Assembly: GCA_934573935.1 (NCBI GenBank)
Contig: CAKTMO010000010.1
Span: 1-61,221 of the forward strand
Length of the DNA stretch: 61,221 bases
DNA from: an uncultured Oscillospiraceae bacterium
Lineage (GTDB): Bacteria > Bacillota > Clostridia > Oscillospirales > Oscillospiraceae
Direction of reading: 5' to 3'
Shown here piece by piece: positions 7,285 to 16,519 of the stretch (within the stretch, counting starts at the first letter, position 1; every line of letters starts with the position of its first letter). A model generated the notes under the pieces. The model searched no databases. It was not told the DNA's origin and saw nothing but the letters and a program-made list of their open reading frames with translations. Position numbers and translations under genes: made by a program.

Positions 7285-7818
7285 TCAGCCCTCTTCGATC
7301 ATGCGGAAGTACAGGCCGTTGGTGGCGGTGCTGTCCGTCAGCACCATGATGTCGGTGCCGTCCAGATCGGCAAATCTGCAATAGTTGTCAGAAGTGGTGC
7401 CATCCTCGTTGGGCAGGGTCAGGACCAGGGCCATGTTGTCCTCGGTCACGCCGCAGCTGCCGCTCAGGGTCTCGCTGCCGGTGATGTAGGAAGCAGCGTC
7501 CACGTCGTCCACATCGATCTCCAGCACGCCGCCGTTGCTCTCCAGCATCGCGGAGGCCTGCTCGTCGGTCATCTCAACGCCGTTCAGGAAACCGCCGCTG
7601 AACTCCCAGCGGGTGCCCACGATGTAGTCAGGCACTTCCACAAAGTTCATGACGTCCAGGGGGCTGGTGGTATCGTCCGCGCTATCGCTCTGGCTGGGAT
7701 CGGTGCTATCGTCCACATCCACGTCATCACCGGCGTCGCCGCCGCAGGCCACCAGGGACAGCACCATGACCAGTGCCAGCAGGATCGCTAAAAACTTTTT
7801 GAAATTCACTTTTTTCAT
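7285..7818 (-). CDS. Small acidic lipoprotein
   Basis: 177 residues. A signal peptide ends in the lipobox LVACGG (Cys about 26), then comes a D/S/T-rich linker and a compact domain with TRWEFSGGFLNG and VLTDSTA. It is not a family I can name. It is the last gene after the C11 peptidase gene (63 bp gap), and both products are predicted lipoproteins exported to the outer face of the membrane, so the two may work on the same target. The function is unknown. Confidence 0.75.
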   Translation of the reverse strand: MKKVNFKKFLAILLALVMVLSLVACGGDAGDDVDVDDSTDPSQSDSADDTTSPLDVMNFVEVPDYIVGTRWEFSGGFLNGVEMTDEQASAMLESNGGVLEIDVDDVDAASYITGSETLSGSCGVTEDNMALVLTLPNEDGTTSDNYCRFADLDGTDIMVLTDSTATNGLYFRMIEEG

Positions 7819-7881
7819 CCTCCAATAATACTTGTTTCTTGTTGCTTTATATCAACCGCGTTTCGCGGCCAATACCGTTTC

Positions 7882-9819
7882 TTACGCCACGCTGGTGTAG
7901 ATCTCGCCATCCTCGCAGGTAAACATGAACCCCCCGGAATAGGCGTAGTTGCCCATGGCGTCCTGCATCTCAAAGAGCATGAAGTAATCGCCGTCCGGCA
8001 GCTGGATCTCGCCAAAGGCGGTGTCCGCCGTCACCGTAAAGGTGTCCGCGGTATAGGGCTGCACATCCTCATCGCCGGACAGGGTGTCCATGTACCAGAT
8101 GGTGGTGATCTCGTCGCCCACCTCCAGGTGCCGCAGCTCCTTGTCGGCCATGCCGTTGTCGTCGATGCCCTGCCGTGCGCCCAGGATCGTCCACGCCTCC
8201 TCATTGAAGTCGTAGACCACCTGCAGGTTGTACTCCTCGCCGTTCAGCAGCACCGGCACGGAATACAGGTTGTAGTCGTCGCCGGCAAAGCTCAGCTCCA
8301 TGTAGACCAGATAGCCGTCGATGCTGCCCCACACGCCGCGGAAGTTGTCGGAGAACACACCGTTCTCCCAGTCGGCGTTGATGTCGTTATCCGTGCCCAG
8401 CATCAGCATCACATCCTCCTCCGCGTCCACATAGAACAGGGAGAAGCCGATGTCCGCCAGAATACTGTCCGCCTCGGGGCCCAGGGTCATCACGGCCGTG
8501 CCCTCGTCGTTCACGTCCACCGCCATGCCGTCCCAGCCCATGGTCAGCAGGCTCTCCACCTCCGGCAGCTCCTCGATGGCCATGTCGTTGATGTAGTCCA
8601 TGCCCTCCTGGCTCAGTCCGCCGGTCAGCTCATAGGAGTACAGATACTTGAACGCAGCGCCCGCGCCCTGATCGATGTAGCCGTTCAGATCATCCACATC
8701 GCCGCTGTAGGGGTAATAGCAGGAAAGGCCCGTTGCCTCGGCGCGGTACACGCCGTTGATGCGGTACAGAACGCATTCATCCAGCGCGTCCAGCACGTCC
8801 TGGGCGCTGTCCAGCAGATCCAGGCTGCGGCGGGCCATATGGCCCAGGTCCACCATGTTGGTGTAGCCCTGCTCGCGGGTGTTGCCGCCGTAGTTCTCAC
8901 TCTGCGCCGCCACACGGCCCAGACGGGAGAAGAAGCCAGGGTCGGAACAGGAGGCAGTCAGCGCCTCTTTTCCGAAGCTTTCGTATGCGTCTAACAAACT
9001 CCCCAGTTTGGACAGATCCGTCACCGACAGCGTGGCGTTGTCTTCCGTTCCCACGTCCTCACAGCCCTCGTAGTAGGCGTCGCAGATCACCTGGCCCAGC
9101 TCCGCGCCGTCCATAGACGGCTTGGCGGCCAGTGCCTCCAGCCAGCGGGTATAGTACCAGCCGTTGGCCGGCTCCGTCTCCTCCGAGGCCACCAGATAGC
9201 GGGCCAGATCGCAGAAGGTATAGGCCGTGTCCACCGTGGCCATCAGGCAGGTGTCAAAGCCCACCAGCTCCACAGGCTGCTGGCCTTCCTCCGTCGTGGG
9301 CTCCCACACGTCGGCAAAGGCGGCGTACATCTCGCTCAGGGACAGGGAATCCAGACCGTACAGCTCGTCAAACGACGCGCCGCTCACCGATCCGCCGCCG
9401 TGGTTCCAGAAAACCACCGCCGTCCTGTCCGCGGGATAGTTATCCTTGGCAAAATGCAGAAAGTCCGCCAGCGTCTCGCTGTCGCCCATACTGGCGGACG
9501 GCTGCTCGTCTACCAGTGTCAGACCCTCGCTGTTATACACGTAGCGCTGCAGTTTCTCAGCATCCACCATCTCGTTCTGCCACTGGGCCGCGCCGCCGGT
9601 CTCGATGACTACCGTCACGTTGGCGGGCAGCTCCACGTCCAGCATCTCCATCATGTCGCCGGTGGCAAAGCCGCCCTCCGACTCCAGATCGCTGCCGCAC
9701 AGGTACCAGTAAATGGCCCAGGTCTCGTCGCCCAGCTCCACCGGCTCATCCTCCAGACAGCCGGTGCAGACGAACAGCATCGTCAGCGCCATGAACAGCG
9801 CCAGCAATTTTTTTCTCAT
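7882..9819 (-). CDS. C11 (clostripain-family) peptidase lipoprotein
   Basis: 645 residues from the ATG at 9819. It is chosen because GAAGGAG lies 6-7 nt upstream and the signal peptide begins there; an earlier ATG at 9894 would add 25 residues lacking such features. The signal peptide ends at CTGC (Cys21), a loose lipobox. The protease core carries the catalytic His (FWNHGGGSVSG, about H140) and Cys (GFDTCLMATV, about C191) of family C11. The C-terminal 250 residues are an acidic, probably beta-rich domain. C11 enzymes cleave after Arg or Lys and are often self-activated. Substrate unknown. It follows the LemA-like gene by 71 bp. Confidence 0.85.
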   Translation of the reverse strand: MRKKLLALFMALTMLFVCTGCLEDEPVELGDETWAIYWYLCGSDLESEGGFATGDMMEMLDVELPANVTVVIETGGAAQWQNEMVDAEKLQRYVYNSEGLTLVDEQPSASMGDSETLADFLHFAKDNYPADRTAVVFWNHGGGSVSGASFDELYGLDSLSLSEMYAAFADVWEPTTEEGQQPVELVGFDTCLMATVDTAYTFCDLARYLVASEETEPANGWYYTRWLEALAAKPSMDGAELGQVICDAYYEGCEDVGTEDNATLSVTDLSKLGSLLDAYESFGKEALTASCSDPGFFSRLGRVAAQSENYGGNTREQGYTNMVDLGHMARRSLDLLDSAQDVLDALDECVLYRINGVYRAEATGLSCYYPYSGDVDDLNGYIDQGAGAAFKYLYSYELTGGLSQEGMDYINDMAIEELPEVESLLTMGWDGMAVDVNDEGTAVMTLGPEADSILADIGFSLFYVDAEEDVMLMLGTDNDINADWENGVFSDNFRGVWGSIDGYLVYMELSFAGDDYNLYSVPVLLNGEEYNLQVVYDFNEEAWTILGARQGIDDNGMADKELRHLEVGDEITTIWYMDTLSGDEDVQPYTADTFTVTADTAFGEIQLPDGDYFMLFEMQDAMGNYAYSGGFMFTCEDGEIYTSVA

Positions 9820-9890
9820 ATGATCTCCTTCAATATCCGTCGCCGCGCGGGGCGCGCTCCGCCCCTTCGCGTTTTTTTGTTGCTTTCTTC

Positions 9891-10415
9891 TCACGCCGCC
9901 GTTTCCGGCAGCAGCGTCCGGTCATGCAGCCCCATGGCGCCGGCGATCAGCCGGTCAGGAAACCGCCGCTGGGCGGCGTTGAACCGCGCTGCCGCCTCGT
10001 TATAACTTCGGCAGCTGGCCGACAGCATCTGGCGGCAACAGTCCAGCTCCGCCACCGCGCGGACATAGGCCGCGTCCCGGGCAAAGGCGGGACAGCTCTC
10101 CCGCGTCTGGCGGATGTAGCGCAGCGCCTCCTCGGCCAGCGCGTCCTGGGCCGCCACATCCGCGGCGGTGGCCGTGGTGGTCAGCACGCGCCGCTGGCCG
10201 CGGGTGGCCTCCATCTGGGGCGCTTGCCGGTGGGTGTAATCGCAGCTCAGCTCCAGCAGCGCCGCCACCATGTCAAGGCGTGACGCCTCCCGTACGCCGA
10301 CCTGCTGCATCGCGCGGCCCGCGTCCACATCCAGCGCCCGCAGCCGCCACTCCACCGCGATGGCCCAGATCACCAGCACCGTGGCCAACAGTGTCACCAG
10401 CACAAATACCGTCAT
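9891..10415 (-). CDS. LemA-family membrane protein
   Basis: 174 residues from the ATG at 10415; GGGGGAG lies 7 nt upstream, and a longer reading from 10466 lacks a ribosome site. One N-terminal membrane helix (VFVLVTLLATVLVIWAIAV) is followed by a helical domain. Near the end is the LemA hallmark YNEAAARFNAAQRRFP, with the FP-x-x-L-x-A-x-x-G pattern. LemA proteins have an extracytoplasmic helical-bundle domain and are often linked to proteases or stress responses. Here the gene heads a probable three-gene operon with a secreted C11 peptidase and a lipoprotein. LemA identity is by motif. Confidence 0.7.
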   Translation of the reverse strand: MTVFVLVTLLATVLVIWAIAVEWRLRALDVDAGRAMQQVGVREASRLDMVAALLELSCDYTHRQAPQMEATRGQRRVLTTTATAADVAAQDALAEEALRYIRQTRESCPAFARDAAYVRAVAELDCCRQMLSASCRSYNEAAARFNAAQRRFPDRLIAGAMGLHDRTLLPETAA

Positions 10416-10608
10416 GCCGCCACTCCCCCAAAAGCGACGGACACAGCACACCGCATCCGCCGTCAAGCATCATCTATCGGCAGGCGTCACGCGCTGAAAG
10501 GGGAAGCGCCGTCCTCTGCCCGCCGCCGTCAGTATACCGCATCCAGCCTGCCTCGGACGCACAGACACATGAATCGACTATAAAACCGCCCCAATCGCCA
10601 GTCCTCCT

Positions 10609-11916
10609 TTACAACGAGATCCGCAGCGTGAACCGCCCGTTCTCCGCCGAAAACGTATAGATCCCATTATATCGCTCCGCGATGGAGCAGATGCTGCGTA
10701 CGCCGATGCCGTGCCCCGGCACCTCCGTCACCGGCAGGCCCTTCCGGAACGCCACCTCCGGCCCGCAGCTGTTGTCCACCTGCAAAAAGAATTTTCCGCC
10801 CTTTTCATAGGCGATCAGCTCGATATCACATGCCTGCCCCGCCTGACGCAGCTTCTGGCAGGCGTGCAGCGCGTTTTCCAGCGCGTTGGACAGCAGCACA
10901 CACAGATCCGTCTCCGCCACCGGCAGGAAATGAGGCACCTCCGCCCGTATCCGCAGCGGCACGCCGCTCTCCTCCGTCCGTCCGGCAAAGGAAGACAAAA
11001 TCAGATTCACCGTCTCGTTCTCGCAGAACACCCGCACCCGCTGGCTCTCGATCTCCGAGCATACCTCGCGGATGTAAGCCTGTGCCTGAGCCGTCCGCCC
11101 GTTTTCCAGGCAGCTGTCCAGATACTGCATGTGGTGGCGCAGATCGTGGCGGTAGGTGCTGGCCCGCCGCTCTGACTCCCGCAGCGCGGCGATCTCTCGG
11201 GCAGCCTGGCTCACCTGCAGATGCAGATCCTCCTGGACCCGCTCCAGCCGTGCCCGGGTGTCGTTCTCCTCCGCGCTGCGCAGCACGAAAAACAGATACG
11301 CCACGCAGCACATAAAGGGCATGAATTCCACCGCCGCCGGCGTGCCGCTGGCCAGCAGATCCGTATATACGCGGGTCAGATAGTCAAACCCGTACCCCAC
11401 CGCAGGGATCAGGGCAAACCGCAGCTGCATGCTGGGCCGATAGCCCGCGATCGTCCGCACCGCCGGCGCCACAAAATACAGCAGCCCCAGCAGCAGCGGC
11501 AGCGTCAGCGCCAGCTCCGCCGCGTTCTGCACCTGGTCGCCGCCGGCCACCAGCGCCGTCGCCAGCATCGCCAGCCATCGCCGCAGCTGGCAGCACATAT
11601 ACGCCGCCAATACCGCGATCACCGGCCACAGCACCTGCCTCGTCAGCACATACAGCACCAGCACCAGCGGCACATGGGTCAGCAGCGGATATATCAGCTG
11701 CAGCAGCCGCAGATCAGTGGTATAACCGTACACCACCGCCTGCAGCAGCAAAATAGCGGCCATGGCAATGGCATAGTCGCACTTTTTCCGTCTCGTCCAC
11801 TGGGTATCGCAAAAGGCGGCGGACAGCACCATGCCGTACACGCCCACCGCCACATCGTTCAGCAGCGTCACGCCGTTCCACAGCGCCGCGCTGTTCCACG
11901 CCATCGCGCCCGTCAC
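10609..11916 (-). CDS. Sensor histidine kinase, AgrC/GHKL type
   Basis: 435 residues with a GTG start overlapping the regulator stop (GTGA). Six or so membrane helices fill residues 1-210. A dimerisation segment has the phospho-acceptor in TYRHDLRHHMQYL, then comes a GHKL ATPase with LSNALENALHAC (N box) and GHGIGVRSI (G box). This layout is that of AgrC/ComD-like peptide sensors. No pheromone gene is visible nearby, so the signal is unknown. It pairs with the LytTR regulator immediately upstream and phosphorylates it by inference. Confidence 0.85.
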   Translation of the reverse strand: MTGAMAWNSAALWNGVTLLNDVAVGVYGMVLSAAFCDTQWTRRKKCDYAIAMAAILLLQAVVYGYTTDLRLLQLIYPLLTHVPLVLVLYVLTRQVLWPVIAVLAAYMCCQLRRWLAMLATALVAGGDQVQNAAELALTLPLLLGLLYFVAPAVRTIAGYRPSMQLRFALIPAVGYGFDYLTRVYTDLLASGTPAAVEFMPFMCCVAYLFFVLRSAEENDTRARLERVQEDLHLQVSQAAREIAALRESERRASTYRHDLRHHMQYLDSCLENGRTAQAQAYIREVCSEIESQRVRVFCENETVNLILSSFAGRTEESGVPLRIRAEVPHFLPVAETDLCVLLSNALENALHACQKLRQAGQACDIELIAYEKGGKFFLQVDNSCGPEVAFRKGLPVTEVPGHGIGVRSICSIAERYNGIYTFSAENGRFTLRISL

Positions 11917-12650
11917 AGCAGCACCCGCTTTCGGCTGAAGGCATACGCCAGATACCGCTCCTTCACCTCCGACAGTTTGCCGTGGGGGATGGGGATCTCC
12001 GTCTGATTAGCTAACTGCAGCCCCCGATAGGAGATGTTCTGCACGAAATCCAGATTCACCAGAAACGAGCGGTGCACCCGCAGAAACCGCTCATCCTCCG
12101 CCAGCTGGCCGCTGAGCTTATCCAGCCCGCCGGTGCACTCCACCGTCTGGCCGTTGTCCATGTAAAACCGCAGCGTCCGGCCGATGACCTCGCAGTACAT
12201 CAGGTTTTCCGGCTGGATGCACACGATGCCGGTCTTGCCCCGCAGCACGATCCCCTGCTCCTCCGCGCGGCGGCACTCGTCCAGCGCCCCGTCCAGCACA
12301 GGGAAAAACCGCTCCGCCTGTATGGGCTTGAGCTGATAGTAATAGGCGTCCACGCCGTAGGACTGCACCGCGTACTCCGGCGACGACGTCAAAAAGACGA
12401 TCTTCACCCTTTTATCATACTGCCGGATCTCTCGGGCGGCGCTGATGCCGTCCTCCCCCGGCATGATCACGTCCAGCAGCAGCACATCCGGCCGCAGGCC
12501 GTCCTCCATGGCGGCCATCAGCTCCAGCGCGCTGGAAAAAGCGCTGCACGCCAGATGCACGCCCCGCAAGTGCTGATACTCCTCCAGCAGCGCCGCGATC
12601 TGCGCCAGCGAACCGGCATCGTCGTCACAATATGCGATCTTCAGCAGCAT
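11913..12650 (-). CDS. LytTR-family response regulator
   Basis: 245 residues from the ATG at 12650, with GGAGG 8 nt upstream. A receiver domain (CDDDAG, phospho-acceptor D60 in LLLDVIMPG, the conserved Lys in YQLKPI) precedes a LytTR DNA-binding domain with FLRVHRSFLVNLDFV and PIPHGKLSEVKERY. LytTR regulators bind paired direct repeats and often control surface or peptide genes. It is cotranscribed with, and translationally coupled to, the AgrC-like kinase. Targets are not evident in the window. Confidence 0.88.
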   Translation of the reverse strand: MLLKIAYCDDDAGSLAQIAALLEEYQHLRGVHLACSAFSSALELMAAMEDGLRPDVLLLDVIMPGEDGISAAREIRQYDKRVKIVFLTSSPEYAVQSYGVDAYYYQLKPIQAERFFPVLDGALDECRRAEEQGIVLRGKTGIVCIQPENLMYCEVIGRTLRFYMDNGQTVECTGGLDKLSGQLAEDERFLRVHRSFLVNLDFVQNISYRGLQLANQTEIPIPHGKLSEVKERYLAYAFSRKRVLL

Positions 12651-12707
12651 GCCGCGGCACCTCCGGTAAAAGCAATCATTCCTCGGCACGTAGGCCGTTT
12701 CTTTACT

Positions 12708-12736
12708 ATTATAAAGATACTCGCCCCCTTCGTCAA
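12708..12736 (-). promoter_or_regulatory. Promoter of the LytTR two-component operon
   Basis: Minus-strand TTGACG (12731-12736), 17 bp, TATAAT (12708-12713). This near-consensus promoter starts about 55 nt before the regulator's start codon. Confidence 0.75.
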
Positions 12737-12793
12737 GGCGGGCTTTTCGTGAAATCTTCTCTCTTTTTTCTATGCAGCGGCTGGAAAATATGG

Positions 12794-12799
12794 TATACT
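12794..12799 (+). promoter_or_regulatory. Candidate -10 (TATACT) for the DUF5662 gene
   Basis: TATACT lies 30 nt upstream of the start codon of the DUF5662 gene. No convincing -35 is present at the usual distance, so this is only a candidate. Confidence 0.35.
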
Positions 12800-12829
12800 G
12801 TCCTTATCATTTTCAAAGGAGGCCGCGCC

Positions 12830-13390
12830 ATGCACCTGTTTGACCATCTGCGTACCGTCCATACCCACCGCCGTCTGGTGCGGCACTATTGCCTGAAACT
12901 GGGTCTGGTCTGGCAGGGGCTGACCCACGACCTGAGCAAATACAGCCCCACCGAATTCTGGCGCAGCGTGAAATACTATCAGGGCTACCGCAGCCCTAAC
13001 GACGCCGAGCGCATCGCCAACGGCGTCAGCCTGTCCTGGCTCCACCACAAGGGCCGCAACCGCCACCACTTCGAGTATTGGATCGACTACTGTCTCCGTC
13101 AGGACGGCACCGTCTACATCGGCGGCTGCAAAATGCCCAAAAAATACGTGGCCGAGATGTTCTGCGACCGCATCGCCGCCTGCCGCGTCTATCAGAAGGA
13201 AAAGTACACCGACGCCTCGCCGTGGGAATACTACCAGCGCAGCAAGGACACGAAGCATACCGACGCGGGCCGCTATATCCACCCCGACACCTCCGCCCTG
13301 CTGGACCGCTGGCTGCTGCTCCTGAAGGAACAGGGTGAGGACGCCGCCTTCGCCCAGATCCGGCGGGAGCTGCAGGAGCCCACCTATTAG
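12830..13390 (+). CDS. DUF5662 family protein
   Basis: 186 residues from the ATG at 12830, preceded by AAAGGAGG. It is rich in His, Trp and Tyr, with the pattern WQGLTHDLSKYSP near the N-terminus, SWLHHKGRNRHHFEYWIDY in the middle and GRYIHPDT near the end. I recognise these as hallmarks of DUF5662. The many conserved histidines and acidic residues suggest a metal-bound, HD-like catalytic site, but no activity is known to me. It is followed after 33 bp by a flavodoxin-like gene, probably in one transcript. Confidence 0.75.
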   Translation: MHLFDHLRTVHTHRRLVRHYCLKLGLVWQGLTHDLSKYSPTEFWRSVKYYQGYRSPNDAERIANGVSLSWLHHKGRNRHHFEYWIDYCLRQDGTVYIGGCKMPKKYVAEMFCDRIAACRVYQKEKYTDASPWEYYQRSKDTKHTDAGRYIHPDTSALLDRWLLLLKEQGEDAAFAQIRRELQEPTY

Positions 13391-13423
13391 ATCCACAAGA
13401 TCCCATCAGAAAGAGGTACGAAT

Positions 13424-14044
13424 ATGAATGTTTTGATGCTCAACGGAAGCCCCCGCAGCAACGGAAACACCGCCCTGGCCCTCAACGAGATGCAGCAGGT
13501 ATGGCAGTCCTGCGGCATTGATTCCGAGATCGTGCAGGTGGGCCACCAGCCCGTCCGCGGCTGCATTGCCTGCGGGCGCTGCACCCAGCTGGGCAAATGC
13601 GTGTTTGACGATGTTGTCAACCAGCTGGCCCCCAAGTTCGAGGCGGCTGACGGTCTCGTTATCGCCAGCCCCGTCTACTACGCCTCCGCCAACGCCACCC
13701 TCATTGCCGTTCTTGACCGGCTCTTCTACAGCACCCCCTTCGACAAGACCATGAAGGTAGGCGCCAGCGTCGTGTGCGCCCGCCGCGGCGGCTGCTCCGC
13801 CACCTTTGACGAGCTGAACAAATACTTCACCATCTCCAATATGCCCATCGCCGCCAGTCAGTACTGGAACTCCATCCACGGCCGCGCCCCCGGCGAGGCC
13901 GCCGCCGATGAAGAGGGCCGCCAGACCATGCGGGTGCTGGCCCGCAACATGGCCTTCCTCATGAAAAGCATCGCCCTGGGCAAAGCCCAATTCGGCCTGC
14001 CGGAGACCGAGCCCCACGCCTGGACCCACTTCATCCGTCCCTGA
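13424..14044 (+). CDS. Flavodoxin-family NAD(P)H-dependent FMN reductase
   Basis: 206 residues. The N-terminal phosphate-binding loop of the flavodoxin fold is LNGSPRSNGNT (residues 5-15). A cysteine cluster CIACGRCTQLGKC (about 47-59) follows, typical of the iron-sulfur-flavoprotein-like or NADPH reductase subgroup. SPVYYASANATL is the flavin-contact loop. It probably reduces quinones, disulfides or nitro compounds in the cytoplasm. RBS is AAAGAGG. The gene ends before a strong bidirectional terminator shared with the glycogen operon. Confidence 0.85.
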   Translation: MNVLMLNGSPRSNGNTALALNEMQQVWQSCGIDSEIVQVGHQPVRGCIACGRCTQLGKCVFDDVVNQLAPKFEAADGLVIASPVYYASANATLIAVLDRLFYSTPFDKTMKVGASVVCARRGGCSATFDELNKYFTISNMPIAASQYWNSIHGRAPGEAAADEEGRQTMRVLARNMAFLMKSIALGKAQFGLPETEPHAWTHFIRP

Positions 14045-14082
14045 AAAAAACAGCCTGTGAGCACCGCTCACAGGCTGCTTTC
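14044..14082. terminator. Bidirectional terminator between the flavodoxin gene and glgP
   Basis: CAGCCTGTGAG (14051-14061) and CTCACAGGCTG (14067-14077) form an 11-bp stem. An A run on the left and a T-rich run on the right let it serve both converging transcripts. Confidence 0.8.
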
Positions 14083-14084
14083 CT

Positions 14085-16505
14085 TTATTTCTTATACGGC
14101 ACGTGCCAGATGGTGTCGGCATAGTCCGCGATGGACCGGTCGGCGGCAAAGATACCGCTGCGGGCGATGTTGATCAGGCTCATGCGGTTCCAGTTCTCCT
14201 GGTCGCCGTAGGCGTGGATCATCCGCTGCTCCGCCTCGGCATAGGTGGGCAGATCGGCCAGCAGCATATACTGATCCGGCGGACAGTCGCCGCCGAACAC
14301 CAGCCGCTGCCACAGATCCTCATAGCTGACGCCGTCGGAAAAACCGGTCTTCAGCTGATCCACCACCCGCCGCAGCATGGGATCCCGCTCATACAGCAGA
14401 TGGGGATCATAGCTGCGCTGCAGATGGGCCACCTCGTCGGAGTGCAGGCCAAACAGGAACATGTTGTCGTCCCCCAGCACCTGATGCATCTCCACATTGG
14501 CGCCGTCCAGCGTGCCCACGGTCAGGGCGCCGTTCATCATAAACTTCATGTTGCCGGTGCCGCTGGCCTCCTTACCGGCGGTAGAGATCTGCTGGCTCAC
14601 CTCGCTGGCAGGCATCAGCATCTCCGCCATAGACACGCGGTAGTTCTCCAGAAACACCACCTGCAATTTATCCTTGCAGACAGGGTCGTTGTTGATCTGC
14701 TCCGCCAGAGAGTTGATCAGATGGATGATCCGCTTGGCCACGGCGTAGCCTGGGGCCGCCTTGGCGCCGAACAGGAACGTGTGTGGCGTAAAGGCCATAT
14801 CGGGATCGTCCCGCAGCTGCTGATACAGATAGATGATGTGCAGCGCGTTCATCAGCTGGCGCTTGTACTCATGCAGGCGCTTCACCTGCACGTCGAAGAT
14901 ACCGTCGGTGTTCAGCACCACGCCCTGCTGCCGGTGGGCCCACTTGGCAAAGGCCTCCTTGTTGGCCTTCTTGATCTGGCCCAGCCGCAGCAGCACCTCT
15001 TTGTCGTCGGCCCAGCGCTCCAGCCCCTTCATCTGCTCCGCGTGGGTGAGATAGCCCTCCCCCACCGTGTCCTTCAAAAGACTGTCCAGGCCCGGGTTGA
15101 TCTGGCTGAGCCAGCGGCGGTGATCCACACCGTTGGTGACGTTCTTGAACTTCTCCGGCTCCATGACGCACTGGTCGCGGAACACATCCTTCCGCAGAAT
15201 GTCCGAGTGCAGGGCGCTGACGCCGTTGACGGCCATGCCTCCGGCGATGCACAGGTTGGCCATCCGCACCGCGCCGTCCCAGATGACGGCCATGCGGCCC
15301 ACCTTGTCCATGTCGCCGTGATAGAACTCGGTGATCTTCTCCTGATAGCGGCGGGCGATCTCCGTCAGGATCTGCCACACCCGCGGCAGCAGCGACTCAA
15401 ACAGCTGCTGGGGCCAGACCTCCAACGCCTCCGCCAGCACCGTATGGTTGGTGTAGGCCACAGAGTGGGTGGTGATGTCCCACGCCTCGTCCCAGCCCAG
15501 GCCCGCGTCGTCGATCAAAATGCGCATCAGCTCGGGGATCACCAGCGCCGGATGGGTGTCGTTGATCTGGATGATATTCTTCTCGTGGAAGTTTTTCAGC
15601 GTGCCGTACTGCTGGATATGCTGGCGGGTGATGGACTGCACCGTGGCGGACACAAAGAAATACTGCTGCTTCAGCCGCAGGGACTTGCCCTCATAGTGGT
15701 TGTCCTCGGGATACAGCACCTTGGAGATCACGTCCGCCATGGCCCGCTCCTCGCCGGAGCGGAGATACTGTCCCTGGGAAAACAGCTTCATGTCGATGGG
15801 CTTGGGGGACTTGGCGTCCCACAGCCGCAGGGTGTTCACATGGTCGGTGTCGTAACCGGCGATCTCCATGTCGCAGGGCACTGCCAGCACGCGGGTATAA
15901 TCCTCGTGCACTACCATCAGGTGGCCGTTGTCCCAGCGGGTGCGGACGGTGCCGCCAAAGTGGACCTCCTCCGTCTCCTGGGGCTTGGGCAGCAGCCATG
16001 CGTCGCCCAGGGGCTTCCAGTCGTCCGGCAGCTCCACCTGCTGACCCTCCACGATCTTCTGCTTGAACAGTCCCAGCTCATAGCAGATGGAATAGCCCGT
16101 GGCAGGGATCTCCAGCGTGGTCATGCTGTCCAGATAGCAGGCGGCCAGACGGCCCAATCCGCCGTTGCCCAGACCCGCATCCGGCTCCATATCGAAAATA
16201 TCCGCCGCCTTGAAGCCCAGATCCTCGATGGCCTCCTGCAGCTGGGGCAGCACCTCCAGATTGTAGGCGTTTTTCATCAGGCTCCGGCCCATCAAAAACT
16301 CCAGCGACAGGTAGTGAACGCGGCGCGCCCCCTCGCGGGCGGCCTTTTCGCGGCTCTCCACCCCATGCTCGGCCATAATGTCCCGCAGCACCATGGCGCA
16401 GGCCTTCAGCATCTCGCCGTCGCTGGCCTGCTGCTCGGTGCAGCCGTAGTTCAGCCGCAGCTTGCGGATAATAGCCTCCTTCATATCATGCTTGGTATAG
16501 GTCAT
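14085..16505 (-). CDS. glgP: Glycogen/starch phosphorylase
   Basis: 806 residues, the usual length. It releases glucose-1-phosphate from the non-reducing ends of glycogen using pyridoxal phosphate. The PLP-lysine region EASGTGNMKFMMNG lies at about residues 644-657; GNGGLGRLAACYLDS and NDTHPAL are further family signatures. It is the last gene of the glycogen operon, 14 bp after glgA, with AAGGAG ahead of the ATG, and ends at a bidirectional terminator. Synthesis and breakdown enzymes are thus on one transcript. Confidence 0.97.
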   Translation of the reverse strand: MTYTKHDMKEAIIRKLRLNYGCTEQQASDGEMLKACAMVLRDIMAEHGVESREKAAREGARRVHYLSLEFLMGRSLMKNAYNLEVLPQLQEAIEDLGFKAADIFDMEPDAGLGNGGLGRLAACYLDSMTTLEIPATGYSICYELGLFKQKIVEGQQVELPDDWKPLGDAWLLPKPQETEEVHFGGTVRTRWDNGHLMVVHEDYTRVLAVPCDMEIAGYDTDHVNTLRLWDAKSPKPIDMKLFSQGQYLRSGEERAMADVISKVLYPEDNHYEGKSLRLKQQYFFVSATVQSITRQHIQQYGTLKNFHEKNIIQINDTHPALVIPELMRILIDDAGLGWDEAWDITTHSVAYTNHTVLAEALEVWPQQLFESLLPRVWQILTEIARRYQEKITEFYHGDMDKVGRMAVIWDGAVRMANLCIAGGMAVNGVSALHSDILRKDVFRDQCVMEPEKFKNVTNGVDHRRWLSQINPGLDSLLKDTVGEGYLTHAEQMKGLERWADDKEVLLRLGQIKKANKEAFAKWAHRQQGVVLNTDGIFDVQVKRLHEYKRQLMNALHIIYLYQQLRDDPDMAFTPHTFLFGAKAAPGYAVAKRIIHLINSLAEQINNDPVCKDKLQVVFLENYRVSMAEMLMPASEVSQQISTAGKEASGTGNMKFMMNGALTVGTLDGANVEMHQVLGDDNMFLFGLHSDEVAHLQRSYDPHLLYERDPMLRRVVDQLKTGFSDGVSYEDLWQRLVFGGDCPPDQYMLLADLPTYAEAEQRMIHAYGDQENWNRMSLINIARSGIFAADRSIADYADTIWHVPYKK

Positions 16506-16519
16506 ATGCGATTGTCTCC

